A stretch of DNA of 31,459 bases from UBA940 sp964464465 (GTDB lineage Bacteria > Bacteroidota > Bacteroidia > Bacteroidales > Rikenellaceae). Numbering within the stretch: position 1 is the stretch's first letter; each line of letters starts with the position of its first letter. This document shows positions 22,043-31,427 of the stretch, piece by piece. Where the stretch lies: NCBI GenBank assembly GCA_964464465.1, contig CAYXGF010000017.1, positions 1 through 31,459 on the forward strand. The letters run 5' to 3'. Both the position numbers and the translations under genes were made by a program. Below the pieces are notes generated by a model. It worked only from the letters and a program-made list of their open reading frames with translations, made no database searches and was not told the DNA's origin.

Positions 22043-25000
22043 CTACGGCTCCACGCTCTCGACCTCGCCGCTGCGCACATACCACAGATACCCTTCCACA
22101 TCCGTATAACCCATGTCGCGCAACAGTCTCATATACTCCCTCACCTGACGGCGATACGCCTCGGCTCCTCCGCGACCGAACTTATAATCGACCACAACAG
22201 CGTGCTCGCCATTAATCATCACTCTGTCGGGACGACGCTGGGCCGTATCGCCGGGAATGATTATGGCATCCTCGAAACGCACATGCTCCCAGACCGGCGA
22301 AAACCACTGTCCGATAACGGGATTGGTCTCAAAAGCATCTTCGACAGCCCGCCTTACCACCGAGGCCTGCCGTTCGGACACAGAAGCGTCGCATACCATC
22401 GCATCGACCGCAGCCAGCACATCTTTCTTATCGGTTGCGCCCTCGAAAGCCTTGTGCATCAGAATCCCGAAATTGCGCGGCGACATATCCGCACCGCGGT
22501 CCTCGAAGTACCGCTGCGAATCGAGCCTCGAAGAGATTCGGGCACGGCACCGAAATGTCGGGTAGGCCGCTCCGGCCATCTCCGGAGACGATTTTTTCTC
22601 GATTTCGAACGGATAGCCGAAATCGACGATACGGTTGCCGTACGCATCTTCGGTGTCGCGCTGCGGAGAGCCATAGGCCTGCACGGCTGAATCCACCAGA
22701 AGCGCTATACTGTCGGTACGTATCTCATGACGCGGAATCATCAGATGCAACTCACTGCGGGCTCGCGTCACGGCCACGTAAAGCAGATTTACGTTGTCTA
22801 TATGCGAGAATGTCAGCTCCTGATAATAGCTGCGGGAAAAATACGAATCACCGACCATATTCTTATATCTCACCGGCACCGTGTCATACATGTTCCAGTT
22901 GCCGTCGTCGGTCTCGGCCTCGGTCCACAGCACGGTGGAACGCGGTGCGAGCTCCCAGCTGCAATAGGGAATAATAACCGCAGGATATTCCAGACCCTTG
23001 GATTTGTGTATGGTGGTCACGGTGATAGCCGAACTGCTGCGCTGCATGGAGAGCGACTGCGCGGCCCCCTGCTCGTTCCACCATTTGAGGAAAAGCTCTA
23101 TATCCGCCACCATGGTCGAGGAGAACGACAGAATCTGCTGGTGCAGAGCCTGTATATAGGCAGTATCATCCTGCCGCGAACTCAAATCATATCTCAGCAG
23201 CACCTGCTCGAACGCCTCTTCGAGAGGCAGCAGTCCCAGTGACGAGAAGAACTCCGCATCCGCAGCATCAAGCTCCCTGTCGAAGGGTTTTCCGGTCCAC
23301 TGATTATAAATGGCCCGCTGCACATCATCGCGCATCACAGCCATCGAAAGGCACGCAGTAATGAACATACATACCGGACTCGCGCCTACGGCCAGAGCCT
23401 CCTGCGTCATCACATCGTAGCAATACGGCGAGTCCGGATGCGAACTCTTATAGTCCAGGAGCGCAGATGCCACCTTGCTGCCGTGCACGTTGGTCCGCAC
23501 GATAATCGCAATGTCGCTGGCGGCATATCCGCGGCGCTGCAAATCTTCGATTGTAGCAATCAGAGGCGGTACCGCATCCTTCTCCTTAGCGTCTCCGTAA
23601 TATGTCACACGCACAAGACCCTCGCCCGAGCTGTCCTGCGCCGTCTGCTCGTACCCTTCATAGGCACTGGACAGCATGCCGGACAGTTCCGCCGCAACGG
23701 CATCGGATATATCTCCCGTACGGACAGCTCCGGAGAGCATATCGCCGAGCCGCAGGCTGTCACCCGAAACAGCCGAGCCAATCAGAAAGTTGTTGAAGTC
23801 CACCACCCTGCCCCGGCTTCGCCAGTTGCGGTCGAGCATCTCGCGGCGCACTCGCCCGACGCCGAACTGTTCTGCCACGCGGTGCGACAGAATACGCCAG
23901 TCTCCGCCCCTCCAACGATAGATGGACTGCTTGACATCACCTACCAGAAGCACGGAATCGCCCTGTTCCTGCGATATGGAGTTATGCAACAGCGGAATGA
24001 AATTCTCCCACTGCAATGCCGAGGTATCCTGAAACTCGTCTATCATGAACTGCGAATAGTAGTTGCCCACCTTCTCGAATATGAACGGAGTGTCATTGTC
24101 GCCCACCAGCTGCGACAGAATATGGTTGGTCTCCGAGATCGGCAGAATGCTCTGCTCGCGGCACAGCTGCTCGACCTTGCGCTGCAAATCGGCCAGAAGC
24201 GTAAAGTTTCTGTAATTCTCTTTCAGCAGCGACGCACTGTTGAGAAACCGTACATTGGCATCGTAGTCGGAAGTCAGCTGCGACAGGATGCCGGAAAGCT
24301 CTCCACGCAGCCTCTCGACAGTCTGTCCGTTCGCCTCCTTCGGTTTGGAAGCCCACTTAGCATCAGGCGCCAGAGCGTCCTGCACCCGTTTTCCGTACGG
24401 CACCATCCCGCCGCGGGCAACCTTATAAAAATACGTCACGAAACCGCCCGACCCGTAATAGAAATCCTGAACGCACAGACCGTTGTCCTCTATCAGCCTG
24501 ACGGCATGCGCCGCCCGCTTTTGCATGGACTCCCGCAGCGACTCGGCCCGGGCGACAATCTGCCCGACCTTCGAGTTCTTCCCGGCATCGGGCGTCGAAC
24601 CGCGCACGGCCTTACGGTAACTGTCCCGAAATATCTCAGGTCCCAGTGACAGTATAGCGTCTTTGAGGTTCCACTTCTTATTCTCGTCCATACGCTGCCG
24701 CACCAAGTCGAACAGCGCACCGCGCAGCTCCGCGTCGGCGGATATCTCATCTATCAGAGCATCGGCCGCACCGGAAAGCAGCGAGTCGGTCTTCAACTCG
24801 ATATTGAAATTGAGCTCTATACCGAGTTCCCGGATGAACGAACGTATTATACGCTGGAAAAACTTGTCGATTGTAAGGACCGAGAAACGGCTGTAATCGT
24901 GCAGGATGCACGTGCGTGCAGCCAGGGCCGAACGGCGAATGCGCTCCTCGCTCCACCCGAGTTCCCGGACCAGGTCCGGCAGAAACTTGCTCTCACGGCC

Positions 25001-25189
25001 GGAGGCCAGAGTATCTATCTCGCCAAGAATACGCGATTTCATCTCCTCGGTGGCCTTGTTGGTAAATGTCACCGCAAGAATCCGACGATACTGCATCGGC
25101 TCCCGCACTACGCTGCGCACGTATTCATAAGACAAGCGATATGTCTTGCCCGAACCGGCCGAGGCGCTCAAAATCCTGACGTTTCCCAT
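22043..25189 (-). CDS. addA: AddA-like UvrD/RecB-family helicase-nuclease subunit
   Basis: A 1048-residue protein. The SF1 helicase has Walker A ASAGSGKT (9-16), 'LAVTFTNKATEEMKSRI' motif Ia, motif II 'MIDEFQDTSALQWENF', motif III 'LLVGDVKQSIYRWRGGD', motif V/VI region 'VTTIHKSKGLEYPAVIIPY' and 'NLLYVAVTRARSELHL'. The C-terminal ~150 residues form a PD-(D/E)XK nuclease domain with VVDYKFGR near residue 1000 and the QVREY motif. Family knowledge: AddA pairs with AddB to resect double-strand breaks and load RecA. ATG at 25189 is chosen; a GTG immediately upstream is possible. It is divergent from the GIN-domain gene, and the probable partner addB lies just beyond it. Confidence 0.93.
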   Translation of the reverse strand: MGNVRILSASAGSGKTYRLSYEYVRSVVREPMQYRRILAVTFTNKATEEMKSRILGEIDTLASGRESKFLPDLVRELGWSEERIRRSALAARTCILHDYSRFSVLTIDKFFQRIIRSFIRELGIELNFNIELKTDSLLSGAADALIDEISADAELRGALFDLVRQRMDENKKWNLKDAILSLGPEIFRDSYRKAVRGSTPDAGKNSKVGQIVARAESLRESMQKRAAHAVRLIEDNGLCVQDFYYGSGGFVTYFYKVARGGMVPYGKRVQDALAPDAKWASKPKEANGQTVERLRGELSGILSQLTSDYDANVRFLNSASLLKENYRNFTLLADLQRKVEQLCREQSILPISETNHILSQLVGDNDTPFIFEKVGNYYSQFMIDEFQDTSALQWENFIPLLHNSISQEQGDSVLLVGDVKQSIYRWRGGDWRILSHRVAEQFGVGRVRREMLDRNWRSRGRVVDFNNFLIGSAVSGDSLRLGDMLSGAVRTGDISDAVAAELSGMLSSAYEGYEQTAQDSSGEGLVRVTYYGDAKEKDAVPPLIATIEDLQRRGYAASDIAIIVRTNVHGSKVASALLDYKSSHPDSPYCYDVMTQEALAVGASPVCMFITACLSMAVMRDDVQRAIYNQWTGKPFDRELDAADAEFFSSLGLLPLEEAFEQVLLRYDLSSRQDDTAYIQALHQQILSFSSTMVADIELFLKWWNEQGAAQSLSMQRSSSAITVTTIHKSKGLEYPAVIIPYCSWELAPRSTVLWTEAETDDGNWNMYDTVPVRYKNMVGDSYFSRSYYQELTFSHIDNVNLLYVAVTRARSELHLMIPRHEIRTDSIALLVDSAVQAYGSPQRDTEDAYGNRIVDFGYPFEIEKKSSPEMAGAAYPTFRCRARISSRLDSQRYFEDRGADMSPRNFGILMHKAFEGATDKKDVLAAVDAMVCDASVSERQASVVRRAVEDAFETNPVIGQWFSPVWEHVRFEDAIIIPGDTAQRRPDRVMINGEHAVVVDYKFGRGGAEAYRRQVREYMRLLRDMGYTDVEGYLWYVRSGEVESVEP

Positions 25190-25282
25190 CACACAAACAA
25201 TTTATGAAGTTACTATAAGCCGGGCGCTAAAAGCAAATAGAATTTGCAAGACTACCGTGGCAGAGTATACTGTACCGCAAGG

Positions 25283-25290
25283 CAAATATA
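25283..25290 (-). promoter_or_regulatory. Candidate -7 element of addA
   Basis: CAAATATA on the plus strand reads TATATTTG on the minus strand, a match to TAnnTTTG, about 95 nt before the addA start codon. No good -33 box was found at the right distance. Confidence 0.4.
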
Positions 25291-25367
25291 CCGAAAAAAG
25301 CGGCTGCCCGGATTTTTTTGAGAAAAAATCACTACCTTGCACTATTCAAAATCAGATATTCCCGAAT

Positions 25368-26060
25368 ATGAAGAGACTTTTTCTTATATGTCTGGCCGCC
25401 GTGATTTACACGGCATCGGTCGCAGGACAGAACAGCATCTCATTCCAACTCAAAGAGTTCTCGACACTGCGCGTGGCCGGAAACATGCACGTGGAGGTAA
25501 AGCCTCTGCCTGAGGGGCAGACTCCGTATATGACAGTGAATCTGAACGGCGGCGATGCGAAAAGTTTCGCATGGAACCAGCGTTCCGGCCGCCTGTCGAT
25601 AAAGATGAACTATCCGGCAAAAGGACATAAGGCCGTCGCCACGGTATACTGCAACGACATCGCAACCGTAATAGCCGACGGAGCCGACATGACGGCCGAA
25701 TTCATGCCCGAATGCAAGACCCTCGACATCGTGGCCAAGAAGGAGAGCCGGCTCAGCATGGACATAGACGGCTGCAAGGACCTCCGAGTGTCGGTAAGCG
25801 GCAAATCGGTCGCAGTGATAAGCGGAAAGTGCACATACGCGGCATCCCGCACAAAGGAGAAGAGCGTTCTGGACACACGTCTTCTCGACGCCCGCAGCAT
25901 GGAGGCCGTATCGCGGACAAAATCGGAAATATACGTCGGCGCATCGGACAGAATAATAATCGACGCGGCACAAAACTCCAAGGTATTCTACAAGGGCGCA
26001 CCAGACATCCTGCGCACAAAAGCGGTGTCGGGGTCTGCGGTAAACTCGATAGGCGAATAG
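25368..26060 (+). CDS. Secreted GIN-domain (DUF2807) protein
   Basis: A 230-residue protein with a signal peptide (MKRLFLICLAAVIYTASVAG, cleavage near 20). The mature part opens 'FQLKEFSTLRVAGNMHVEVKPLPEGQTPYMTVNLNGGDAKSFAWNQRSGRLSIKMNY' and continues as a beta-rich repeat, matching the DUF2807/GIN fold (putative auto-transporter adhesin head domain), a right-handed beta-helix-like family widespread in Bacteroidetes. Function is unknown in general. The start at 25368 is chosen because it begins the signal peptide; an upstream in-frame methionine at 25146 lies inside addA. A TACCTTGC sequence at 25333-25340 is a weak -7 candidate. Its stop codon touches the addB start codon. Confidence 0.82.
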   Translation: MKRLFLICLAAVIYTASVAGQNSISFQLKEFSTLRVAGNMHVEVKPLPEGQTPYMTVNLNGGDAKSFAWNQRSGRLSIKMNYPAKGHKAVATVYCNDIATVIADGADMTAEFMPECKTLDIVAKKESRLSMDIDGCKDLRVSVSGKSVAVISGKCTYAASRTKEKSVLDTRLLDARSMEAVSRTKSEIYVGASDRIIIDAAQNSKVFYKGAPDILRTKAVSGSAVNSIGE

Positions 26061-28943
26061 ATGGACGGGTTCCTGCGGCAATGCGCACGGGCGCTGTACG
26101 ACCGGTACGGGCAGCGGATATCGGACATGTACCTGATTTTTCCGTCGCGCCGCGCCGCGCTCTTCTTCAACAACGCACTGAGCGGAATTGCCGACAGACC
26201 GCTGTGGCAGCCCAGAACACTGAGCATAGACGCGATAGCCGAACAGCTCAGCGGCCTGAAAAGCGGCGACAGAATACGTCTGATTACAGAGCTCTTCGAC
26301 ATATACTCCGCATTCCACCCGCAGGAGAATTTCGACACGTTCTATTACTGGGGCGAAATGCTGATATCGGATTTCGACTCCATAGACAAATACATGATAG
26401 ACGCGCGGATGCTGTTCTCGAATCTGAACGACCTGCGCGAAATGGAGTGTACGGATTATCTCTCACCTGAGCAACTCCAAATCATAGAACGGTTCTGGCA
26501 GAGTTTCAAGGACCGGCAGCATCTGTCGCGCGAGCAGAACCAGTTCATCGACATCTGGAAAACGCTGTATCCAATATACAGTCGGTTCAGGGAGCGCCTG
26601 AGGCAAAAAGGCATGGCATACACCGGAATGATGTACCGCCAGGCCGCCGAGAGAATAGCATCCTCGTCCGAGGAGCTTCTTCCGCCCAGACACTACGCTG
26701 TAATCGGATTCAACGCCCTCAGCCTGTGCGAACGCAGGATTTTCGAGTATCTGACCCGCACCGCTCAGGTGGATTTCTTCTGGGACTGCGACGACTACTA
26801 TCTGAATGACGAGGCTCAGGAGGCCGGTACCTTCGTGCGCGAAAACATCAGACTTTTTCCGCAGAGCATGCCGCTGAGCGGCGGTACGGACAATTTCCGC
26901 AAACCCAAAACCATAAACTGCGTCTCGGCGCCGTCCGAAGTCATGCAGTGCAAATACGTCCACGACTTTCTGGAAGAGATACGGACCGGCGGGAACAGGA
27001 CGCCTGACAGCGAGACGGCAATAATACTGACGGACGAGAATCTGCTCCGTCCGTTACTCTATTCGCTGCCCGAAAGCATAGAACGGATAAACATCACGAT
27101 GGGTTATCCGCTGCGCGGCGAGGCAGCATACTCGCTGCTCGAAAGACTCATAGAACTTCAAAACCGCAAGAAGGTACGCGGCGGGAGCACCGTATTCTAC
27201 CACAGCGACGTATGCGGACTGCTGTCGCATCCGCTGATAGCCGAGCAGACTGGCTCCGCAGCGCACGAACTGTCGAAGAACATCAAACAGTCGCAGTCGA
27301 TTTACATATCCGCAAAAAGACTCGGCACCACCCCACTGCTGGAAAAGATATTCACCCCGAGGCAGGGCTGGCAGGCTCTGTCGGCCTATCTGACAGAGAT
27401 AATCGCCGACATAGCGCGCGGCACCCCGCTCTCGGACGACACGCACGCAAGGACCGTGCGGCTCGAAATCCTCGGACTGATAGCCGAAAGCATTGCCAAG
27501 ACGGACAACTCGATTGCCGCCTGCGGAATAGAAATATCGGAAAAGACATATGCCTCGCTTCTTAGGCGCATGTTGCAGAATATAACCATACCGTTCGAGG
27601 GCATGCCGCTGGAAGGATTGCAGATAATGGGTTTTCTGGAAACCAGAGCGCTGGATTTCAAAAACATAATAATACTCTCCATGAACGACGACAACTGCCC
27701 GGGCACTCACGCCGGCTCTCCGTCGTTCATACCCTACGGGCTGCGCATGGCATACGGCCTTCCAACTCACGAGTACCAGGAGAGCATGTACGCATACTAC
27801 TTTTCCCGTCTCATCCAGCGGGCCGAACGCATCGACCTTGTATACTGCTCCACCAGCGATGACAAAAGCACGGGAGAGCCGAGCCGATACATTCACCAGC
27901 TCGAATACGAATCCATGCACGAGGTGCACCGCAGGGAGATAACCGTAAAGGCCGGCAGTTGCGGCACGGAACCGATTTCAGTAGCCAAGACTCCGCAGAT
28001 AATGTCCCATTTGGAGCGCTACACGGAAGATGGCGACAGGAAGATGTCCCCGACACAGTTTTTCAAGTTCGTAGAGTGTCCCCTGAAATTCTATTTCAGC
28101 GCCATAGCATCCATAAAGGCGCCCGACGAGCTCTCCGAGGAGGTGGACAACGCCATGTTCGGAACGATTCTGCACGACGCAATGGAAAGACTGTACACGC
28201 CGCTGCTCGGCAAGGCCGGCGTGCGCGAGAAAATCGGCCGGATTACCGAACAGCAGGTCTCCGAAGCCGTGGAGCAGGCCATACGCTCGAAATATTTCAA
28301 TGACGAGGCGGTCCCGACAAGCGACTGGAACGGCAATCTGATTCTGGTATGGAACACCATAAACGAATACATCAAAGGCTCCATACTGCCGTTCGACGCC
28401 GCCGCACCGCACGACTTCATCATCGAGGCTCTGGAACACGAGATTCAAACGTCGTTCAGTTTCGAGGGCGGCGGACGCACCCGCTCGATAACATTCATGG
28501 GCAAAGCCGACAGACTCGACAGGCTGCCGGACGCTTCGCTGCACATAATAGACTACAAGACAGGCGCTCCGAAAGGCGATGCGGCGCATATTCTGGAAAA
28601 GTTCGACAGTGTGGAGACTCTGTTTGGCGGCAGGGCCGACCAGCGCATCTCGGCCGTACTGCAAACCATGCTCTACTCGATGATGTTCTCGCGGCAGGAG
28701 GCGGGAGCCGTCACACCGATGCTGTATTATGTCCGCAACATGAACCGCGAGGACTACTCGCCTCTCATTCTGGACAAGAAACAAAACCGCCCGGTAAGGC
28801 TGTACGCCGAGTATGCCGAAGATTTCGAACGGCTTCTGAGCGAGACCCTGAGCCGGATGTTCGACAGCGGACAGCCTTTCGAACAGACCGCGGACGAAAA
28901 AACCTGCCAGTGGTGCGACTACAAAAGTGTATGCAAAAGGTAG
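26061..28943 (+). CDS. addB: AddB-like PD-(D/E)XK nuclease with Fe-S cluster
   Basis: A 960-residue protein. The N-terminal inactivated helicase-like domain begins 'MYLIFPSRRAALFFNNAL', with a degenerate Walker A region typical of Bacteroidetes AddB. A central region 'LEGLQIMGFLETRALDFKNIIILSMNDDNCPG' matches the RecB/AddB motif around the former helicase core. The C-terminal nuclease has D831 and K833 in HIIDYKTG, and four cysteines at 673, 949, 952 and 958 (C...CxxCx5C) form the expected 4Fe-4S staple. Family knowledge: AddB cuts the 5' strand and holds the Chi-recognition site in AddAB. It begins with no gap after the GIN-domain gene and lies opposite addA. Confidence 0.9.
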   Translation: MDGFLRQCARALYDRYGQRISDMYLIFPSRRAALFFNNALSGIADRPLWQPRTLSIDAIAEQLSGLKSGDRIRLITELFDIYSAFHPQENFDTFYYWGEMLISDFDSIDKYMIDARMLFSNLNDLREMECTDYLSPEQLQIIERFWQSFKDRQHLSREQNQFIDIWKTLYPIYSRFRERLRQKGMAYTGMMYRQAAERIASSSEELLPPRHYAVIGFNALSLCERRIFEYLTRTAQVDFFWDCDDYYLNDEAQEAGTFVRENIRLFPQSMPLSGGTDNFRKPKTINCVSAPSEVMQCKYVHDFLEEIRTGGNRTPDSETAIILTDENLLRPLLYSLPESIERINITMGYPLRGEAAYSLLERLIELQNRKKVRGGSTVFYHSDVCGLLSHPLIAEQTGSAAHELSKNIKQSQSIYISAKRLGTTPLLEKIFTPRQGWQALSAYLTEIIADIARGTPLSDDTHARTVRLEILGLIAESIAKTDNSIAACGIEISEKTYASLLRRMLQNITIPFEGMPLEGLQIMGFLETRALDFKNIIILSMNDDNCPGTHAGSPSFIPYGLRMAYGLPTHEYQESMYAYYFSRLIQRAERIDLVYCSTSDDKSTGEPSRYIHQLEYESMHEVHRREITVKAGSCGTEPISVAKTPQIMSHLERYTEDGDRKMSPTQFFKFVECPLKFYFSAIASIKAPDELSEEVDNAMFGTILHDAMERLYTPLLGKAGVREKIGRITEQQVSEAVEQAIRSKYFNDEAVPTSDWNGNLILVWNTINEYIKGSILPFDAAAPHDFIIEALEHEIQTSFSFEGGGRTRSITFMGKADRLDRLPDASLHIIDYKTGAPKGDAAHILEKFDSVETLFGGRADQRISAVLQTMLYSMMFSRQEAGAVTPMLYYVRNMNREDYSPLILDKKQNRPVRLYAEYAEDFERLLSETLSRMFDSGQPFEQTADEKTCQWCDYKSVCKR

Positions 28944-29023
28944 ATACACAAATATTTATATCCGGCAGACGTAGGCATCACTAAAACGATAGTTTATTTT
29001 TCGCTCTTAATGAGTGACTTAAA

Positions 29024-29055
29024 CTTGAAATATACGGCCAAAAGTCATATATTTG
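29024..29055 (+). promoter_or_regulatory. Promoter of the GNAT-IbrA-IbrB cassette
   Basis: CTTG (29024-29027, one mismatch), a 20-nt spacer and TATATTTG (29048-29055) give a start near 29062 and a leader of about 75 nt. A second TAATTTTG at 29124-29131 is too close to the ATG to be likely. Confidence 0.6.
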
Positions 29056-29137
29056 CAATAATTCACGATGCGGATTAACGCTTTCGGACACATATACGGA
29101 AGCACATTTCTCTCTACAACGGATAATTTTGCAAAGT

Positions 29138-29539
29138 ATGACAATCGAAAAACTGGATGGAACTTCCGCCAAACTCTACGCACTCGTAGCTCCGTTGGTC
29201 ATGCGGCGCAGTGTACTGAGACAGAACAACAATTACCCGTTCTACACGTCCCGCTCACACACATGGCTGGTCGCCACGGAAAACGGTGCGGCAATCGGAT
29301 TCCTCCCTGTCGAAATCTCCGACAAATACGCCAAAATAAACAACTACTACATCTCCGGCGACAACGAAAAACTGCTGTCCATTCTGTTGCAGGAAGCCGT
29401 CAGACTGTTCGCCAAAGGGCACACCCTGCAATCCGTCACGCTGAGCCGCCACATCCCGACGTTCGAATCGAACGGATTCCGCACCGTCAGACAGTGGAAA
29501 GTATACTCGAAAATGGAGCACGGAAACTATGGCCGCTAA
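29138..29539 (+). CDS. GNAT-like N-acetyltransferase, first gene of the IbrA/IbrB cassette
   Basis: A 133-residue protein. The order 'THTWLVATENGAAIGFLPVEISDKYAKINNYYISGDNEKLLSILLQEAVRLFAKGHTLQSVTLSRHIPTFESNGFRTVRQWKVYSKME' follows the GNAT fold: a strand with A-IGF, a central strand, a helix and the late 'FESNGF' turn seen in acyltransferases. A clear Q/RxxGxG/A acetyl-CoA loop is not visible, so it may be degenerate or bind another ligand. ATG at 29138 is chosen over an upstream TTG. Its last 11 bases overlap the start of the DUF3440 gene, so translation is probably coupled. Function unknown. Confidence 0.65.
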   Translation: MTIEKLDGTSAKLYALVAPLVMRRSVLRQNNNYPFYTSRSHTWLVATENGAAIGFLPVEISDKYAKINNYYISGDNEKLLSILLQEAVRLFAKGHTLQSVTLSRHIPTFESNGFRTVRQWKVYSKMEHGNYGR

Positions 29540-30836
29540 GCAGATAACCGTTTACGAAGCGGTACAGCTGAGGCTGAAAACGATTTTCGAATTGTTCGAC
29601 AACGTGTACGTCTCGTTCTCCGGCGGCAAAGACAGCGGCGTACTGCTCAACTTGTGCATCGACTACATACGCCGCAATATACCCGGCCGCCGTATCGGTG
29701 TCTTTCACATGGATTACGAAATACAGTATCGGGATACGGTGCGGTACGTGGACCGAACGCTGGCGGAAAATTCCGACATACTGGACGTGTACCGGATATG
29801 CGTGCCGTTCAAAGTGTGCACGAGCGCATCCATGTATCAGAGCTACTGGCGTCCGTGGGACGAGAACATGCGGGAGCAGTGGGTGCGTCCCAGACCAGAC
29901 AACTGCTACACGGCCGAGGATTTCCCGTTCTTCGACACCTCGATGTGGGATTACGAATTCCAGAACCGGTTCGCCCAGTGGCTGCACAAGCGCAACGGAG
30001 CAAAGGCCACGTGCTGTCTGATAGGAATCCGCACTCAGGAAAGTTTCAACCGTTGGAGGTGCATATACTCGAACCGCAACTACAACAAATTCATGGGACG
30101 GCCGTGGATTCGCCGCTGGACGCAACAGACCGAAATCTGCAACGCATATCCGATATACGACTGGCTCACCACAGACATATGGACCGCCAACGGCAAGTTC
30201 GGATGGAGCTACAACACTCTGTACGACCTTTACCAGAAAGCTGGCGTTCCGCTCGAAAGCCAGAGAGTGGCCAGTCCTTTCATCTCCCCTGCACTGGCGA
30301 GTCTGCATCTCTACCGCGCAATCGACCCGGACACATGGGGCCGCATGATAGGACGCGTGAACGGAGTCAACTTCGCATCCATATACGGCAAGACATCGGC
30401 AGCAGGCTGGCAGTCCATACGGCTGCCCGAAGGAATGACATGGGAGAGCTACATGCACTTTCTGCTCTCTACCCTGCCTGAACCCACACGCGACAATTAT
30501 CTCGAAAAACTCGCCGTCAGCATCCGTTTCTGGCGGGAGAAGGGAGGCTGCCTGTCGGACCAGACGATAGAGAAACTGCGCAATGCCGGCATACGGATAG
30601 AGGTAGGAGAAAAAAGCCCATACCAGACATCCAAAAAACCCGTCCGGATGGATTACCTGGACGATATACAGTTGCCGGAGTTCAGCCAGCTGCCCACATT
30701 CAAACGCATCTGCATCTGTATTCTGAAAAACGACCACACCTGCAAATACATGGGGTTCTCGCCCACGAAAACGGAAAAAATGCGCAGAGAAAATATAATG
30801 AAAAAATATGAAGCGTTGCAACGAACCAGACCTTGA
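29529..30836 (+). CDS. ibrA: DUF3440 phosphoadenosine phosphosulfate reductase-fold protein (IbrA-like)
   Basis: A 435-residue protein of the adenine nucleotide alpha-hydrolase (PP-loop) fold. The PP-loop is SFSGGKDSGVLL with SGGKDS at 31-36. The DUF3440 portion follows with 'MYQSYWRPWDENMREQWVRPRP', 'GIRTQESFNRWR', and the C-terminal 'CICILKNDHTCKYMGFSPTK'. Family knowledge: E. coli IbrA/IbrB were named as regulators of immunoglobulin-binding protein expression; related PP-loop proteins such as DndC and CysH activate by adenylation or use PAPS to handle sulfur. No CysH C-terminal Cys motif is seen, so PAPS reduction is unlikely. It overlaps both neighbours (11 and 29 nt), marking a tightly coupled cassette. 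Confidence 0.88.
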   Translation: MAAKQITVYEAVQLRLKTIFELFDNVYVSFSGGKDSGVLLNLCIDYIRRNIPGRRIGVFHMDYEIQYRDTVRYVDRTLAENSDILDVYRICVPFKVCTSASMYQSYWRPWDENMREQWVRPRPDNCYTAEDFPFFDTSMWDYEFQNRFAQWLHKRNGAKATCCLIGIRTQESFNRWRCIYSNRNYNKFMGRPWIRRWTQQTEICNAYPIYDWLTTDIWTANGKFGWSYNTLYDLYQKAGVPLESQRVASPFISPALASLHLYRAIDPDTWGRMIGRVNGVNFASIYGKTSAAGWQSIRLPEGMTWESYMHFLLSTLPEPTRDNYLEKLAVSIRFWREKGGCLSDQTIEKLRNAGIRIEVGEKSPYQTSKKPVRMDYLDDIQLPEFSQLPTFKRICICILKNDHTCKYMGFSPTKTEKMRRENIMKKYEALQRTRP

Positions 30837-31353
30837 AGCCGAATCCGGGTTCCGGAGTCCGGTATATGAAATCAAGGCCGTGCCGGTCGAAAAGGTCAGA
30901 GCCAACAGCTACAATCCGAATATCGTGGCACCGCCAGAGATGAAACTGCTCGAACTTTCCATCTGGGAGGACGGATATACCATGCCGTGCGTATGTTACT
31001 ACAACCACGAGGACGATGTCTACGAACTGGTCGACGGGTACCACCGCTACATGGTGCTGAAAACCTCGCAAAGAATTTACAAACGGGAGAAAGGCCTGCT
31101 TCCGGTAGCGGTCATCGACAAGGACATGTCCAACCGCATGGCTTCGACCATACGCCACAACCGTGCGCGCGGCACACACAACATAGAACTGATGAGCGAG
31201 ATTGTCGGCGAGCTGACACGTGCCGGACTGTCCGACAAATGGATTATGAGCAACATAGGCATGGACCGTGACGAACTCCTGAGACTCAAACAGATAACAG
31301 GGCTGGCGGAACTTTTCGCCGGAAAGGAATTCAGTCTTGCAAAGAAGATATGA
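30808..31353 (+). CDS. ibrB: ParB/sulfiredoxin-fold nuclease-domain protein (IbrB-like)
   Basis: A 181-residue protein. The ParB N-terminal fold is seen in 'VPVEKVRANSYNPNIVAPPEMKLLELSIWEDGYTMPCVCYYNHEDDVYELVDGYHRYMVL', with the DGYHR motif, and 'MASTIRHNRARGTHNIELMSEIVGELTRAGLSDKWIMSNIGMDRDELLRLKQITGLAELF', which includes the RHNRARGTH segment and a helix-turn-helix-like tail. Family knowledge: ParB-fold domains bind or hydrolyse CTP/ATP in several contexts. Paired with DUF3440 proteins they form the IbrAB couple, whose biochemical activity has not, to my knowledge, been settled. Its start lies inside the last 29 bases of the IbrA-like gene, and a strong terminator follows its stop. Confidence 0.87.
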   Translation: MKRCNEPDLEAESGFRSPVYEIKAVPVEKVRANSYNPNIVAPPEMKLLELSIWEDGYTMPCVCYYNHEDDVYELVDGYHRYMVLKTSQRIYKREKGLLPVAVIDKDMSNRMASTIRHNRARGTHNIELMSEIVGELTRAGLSDKWIMSNIGMDRDELLRLKQITGLAELFAGKEFSLAKKI

Positions 31354-31387
31354 AAAATCCCGCCGCGTTTCGACGCGGCGGGATTTT
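31354..31387. terminator. Bidirectional terminator after the IbrB-like gene
   Basis: A perfect 15-bp stem (31354-31368 with 31373-31387) is closed by a TTCG tetraloop, with A4 at one end and T4 at the other. It directly follows the TGA stop. The symmetry suits a convergent gene from the right. Confidence 0.93.
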
Positions 31388-31427
31388 ATCCGAATGGAAG
31401 CGCTATCGCAGTCCCGATGCAGCACTA

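Noticed and set aside
23438..24649. 403-codon plus-strand ORF inside addA
   Set aside because: addA on the minus strand carries a full set of helicase motifs across the same bases; the plus-strand frame has none.
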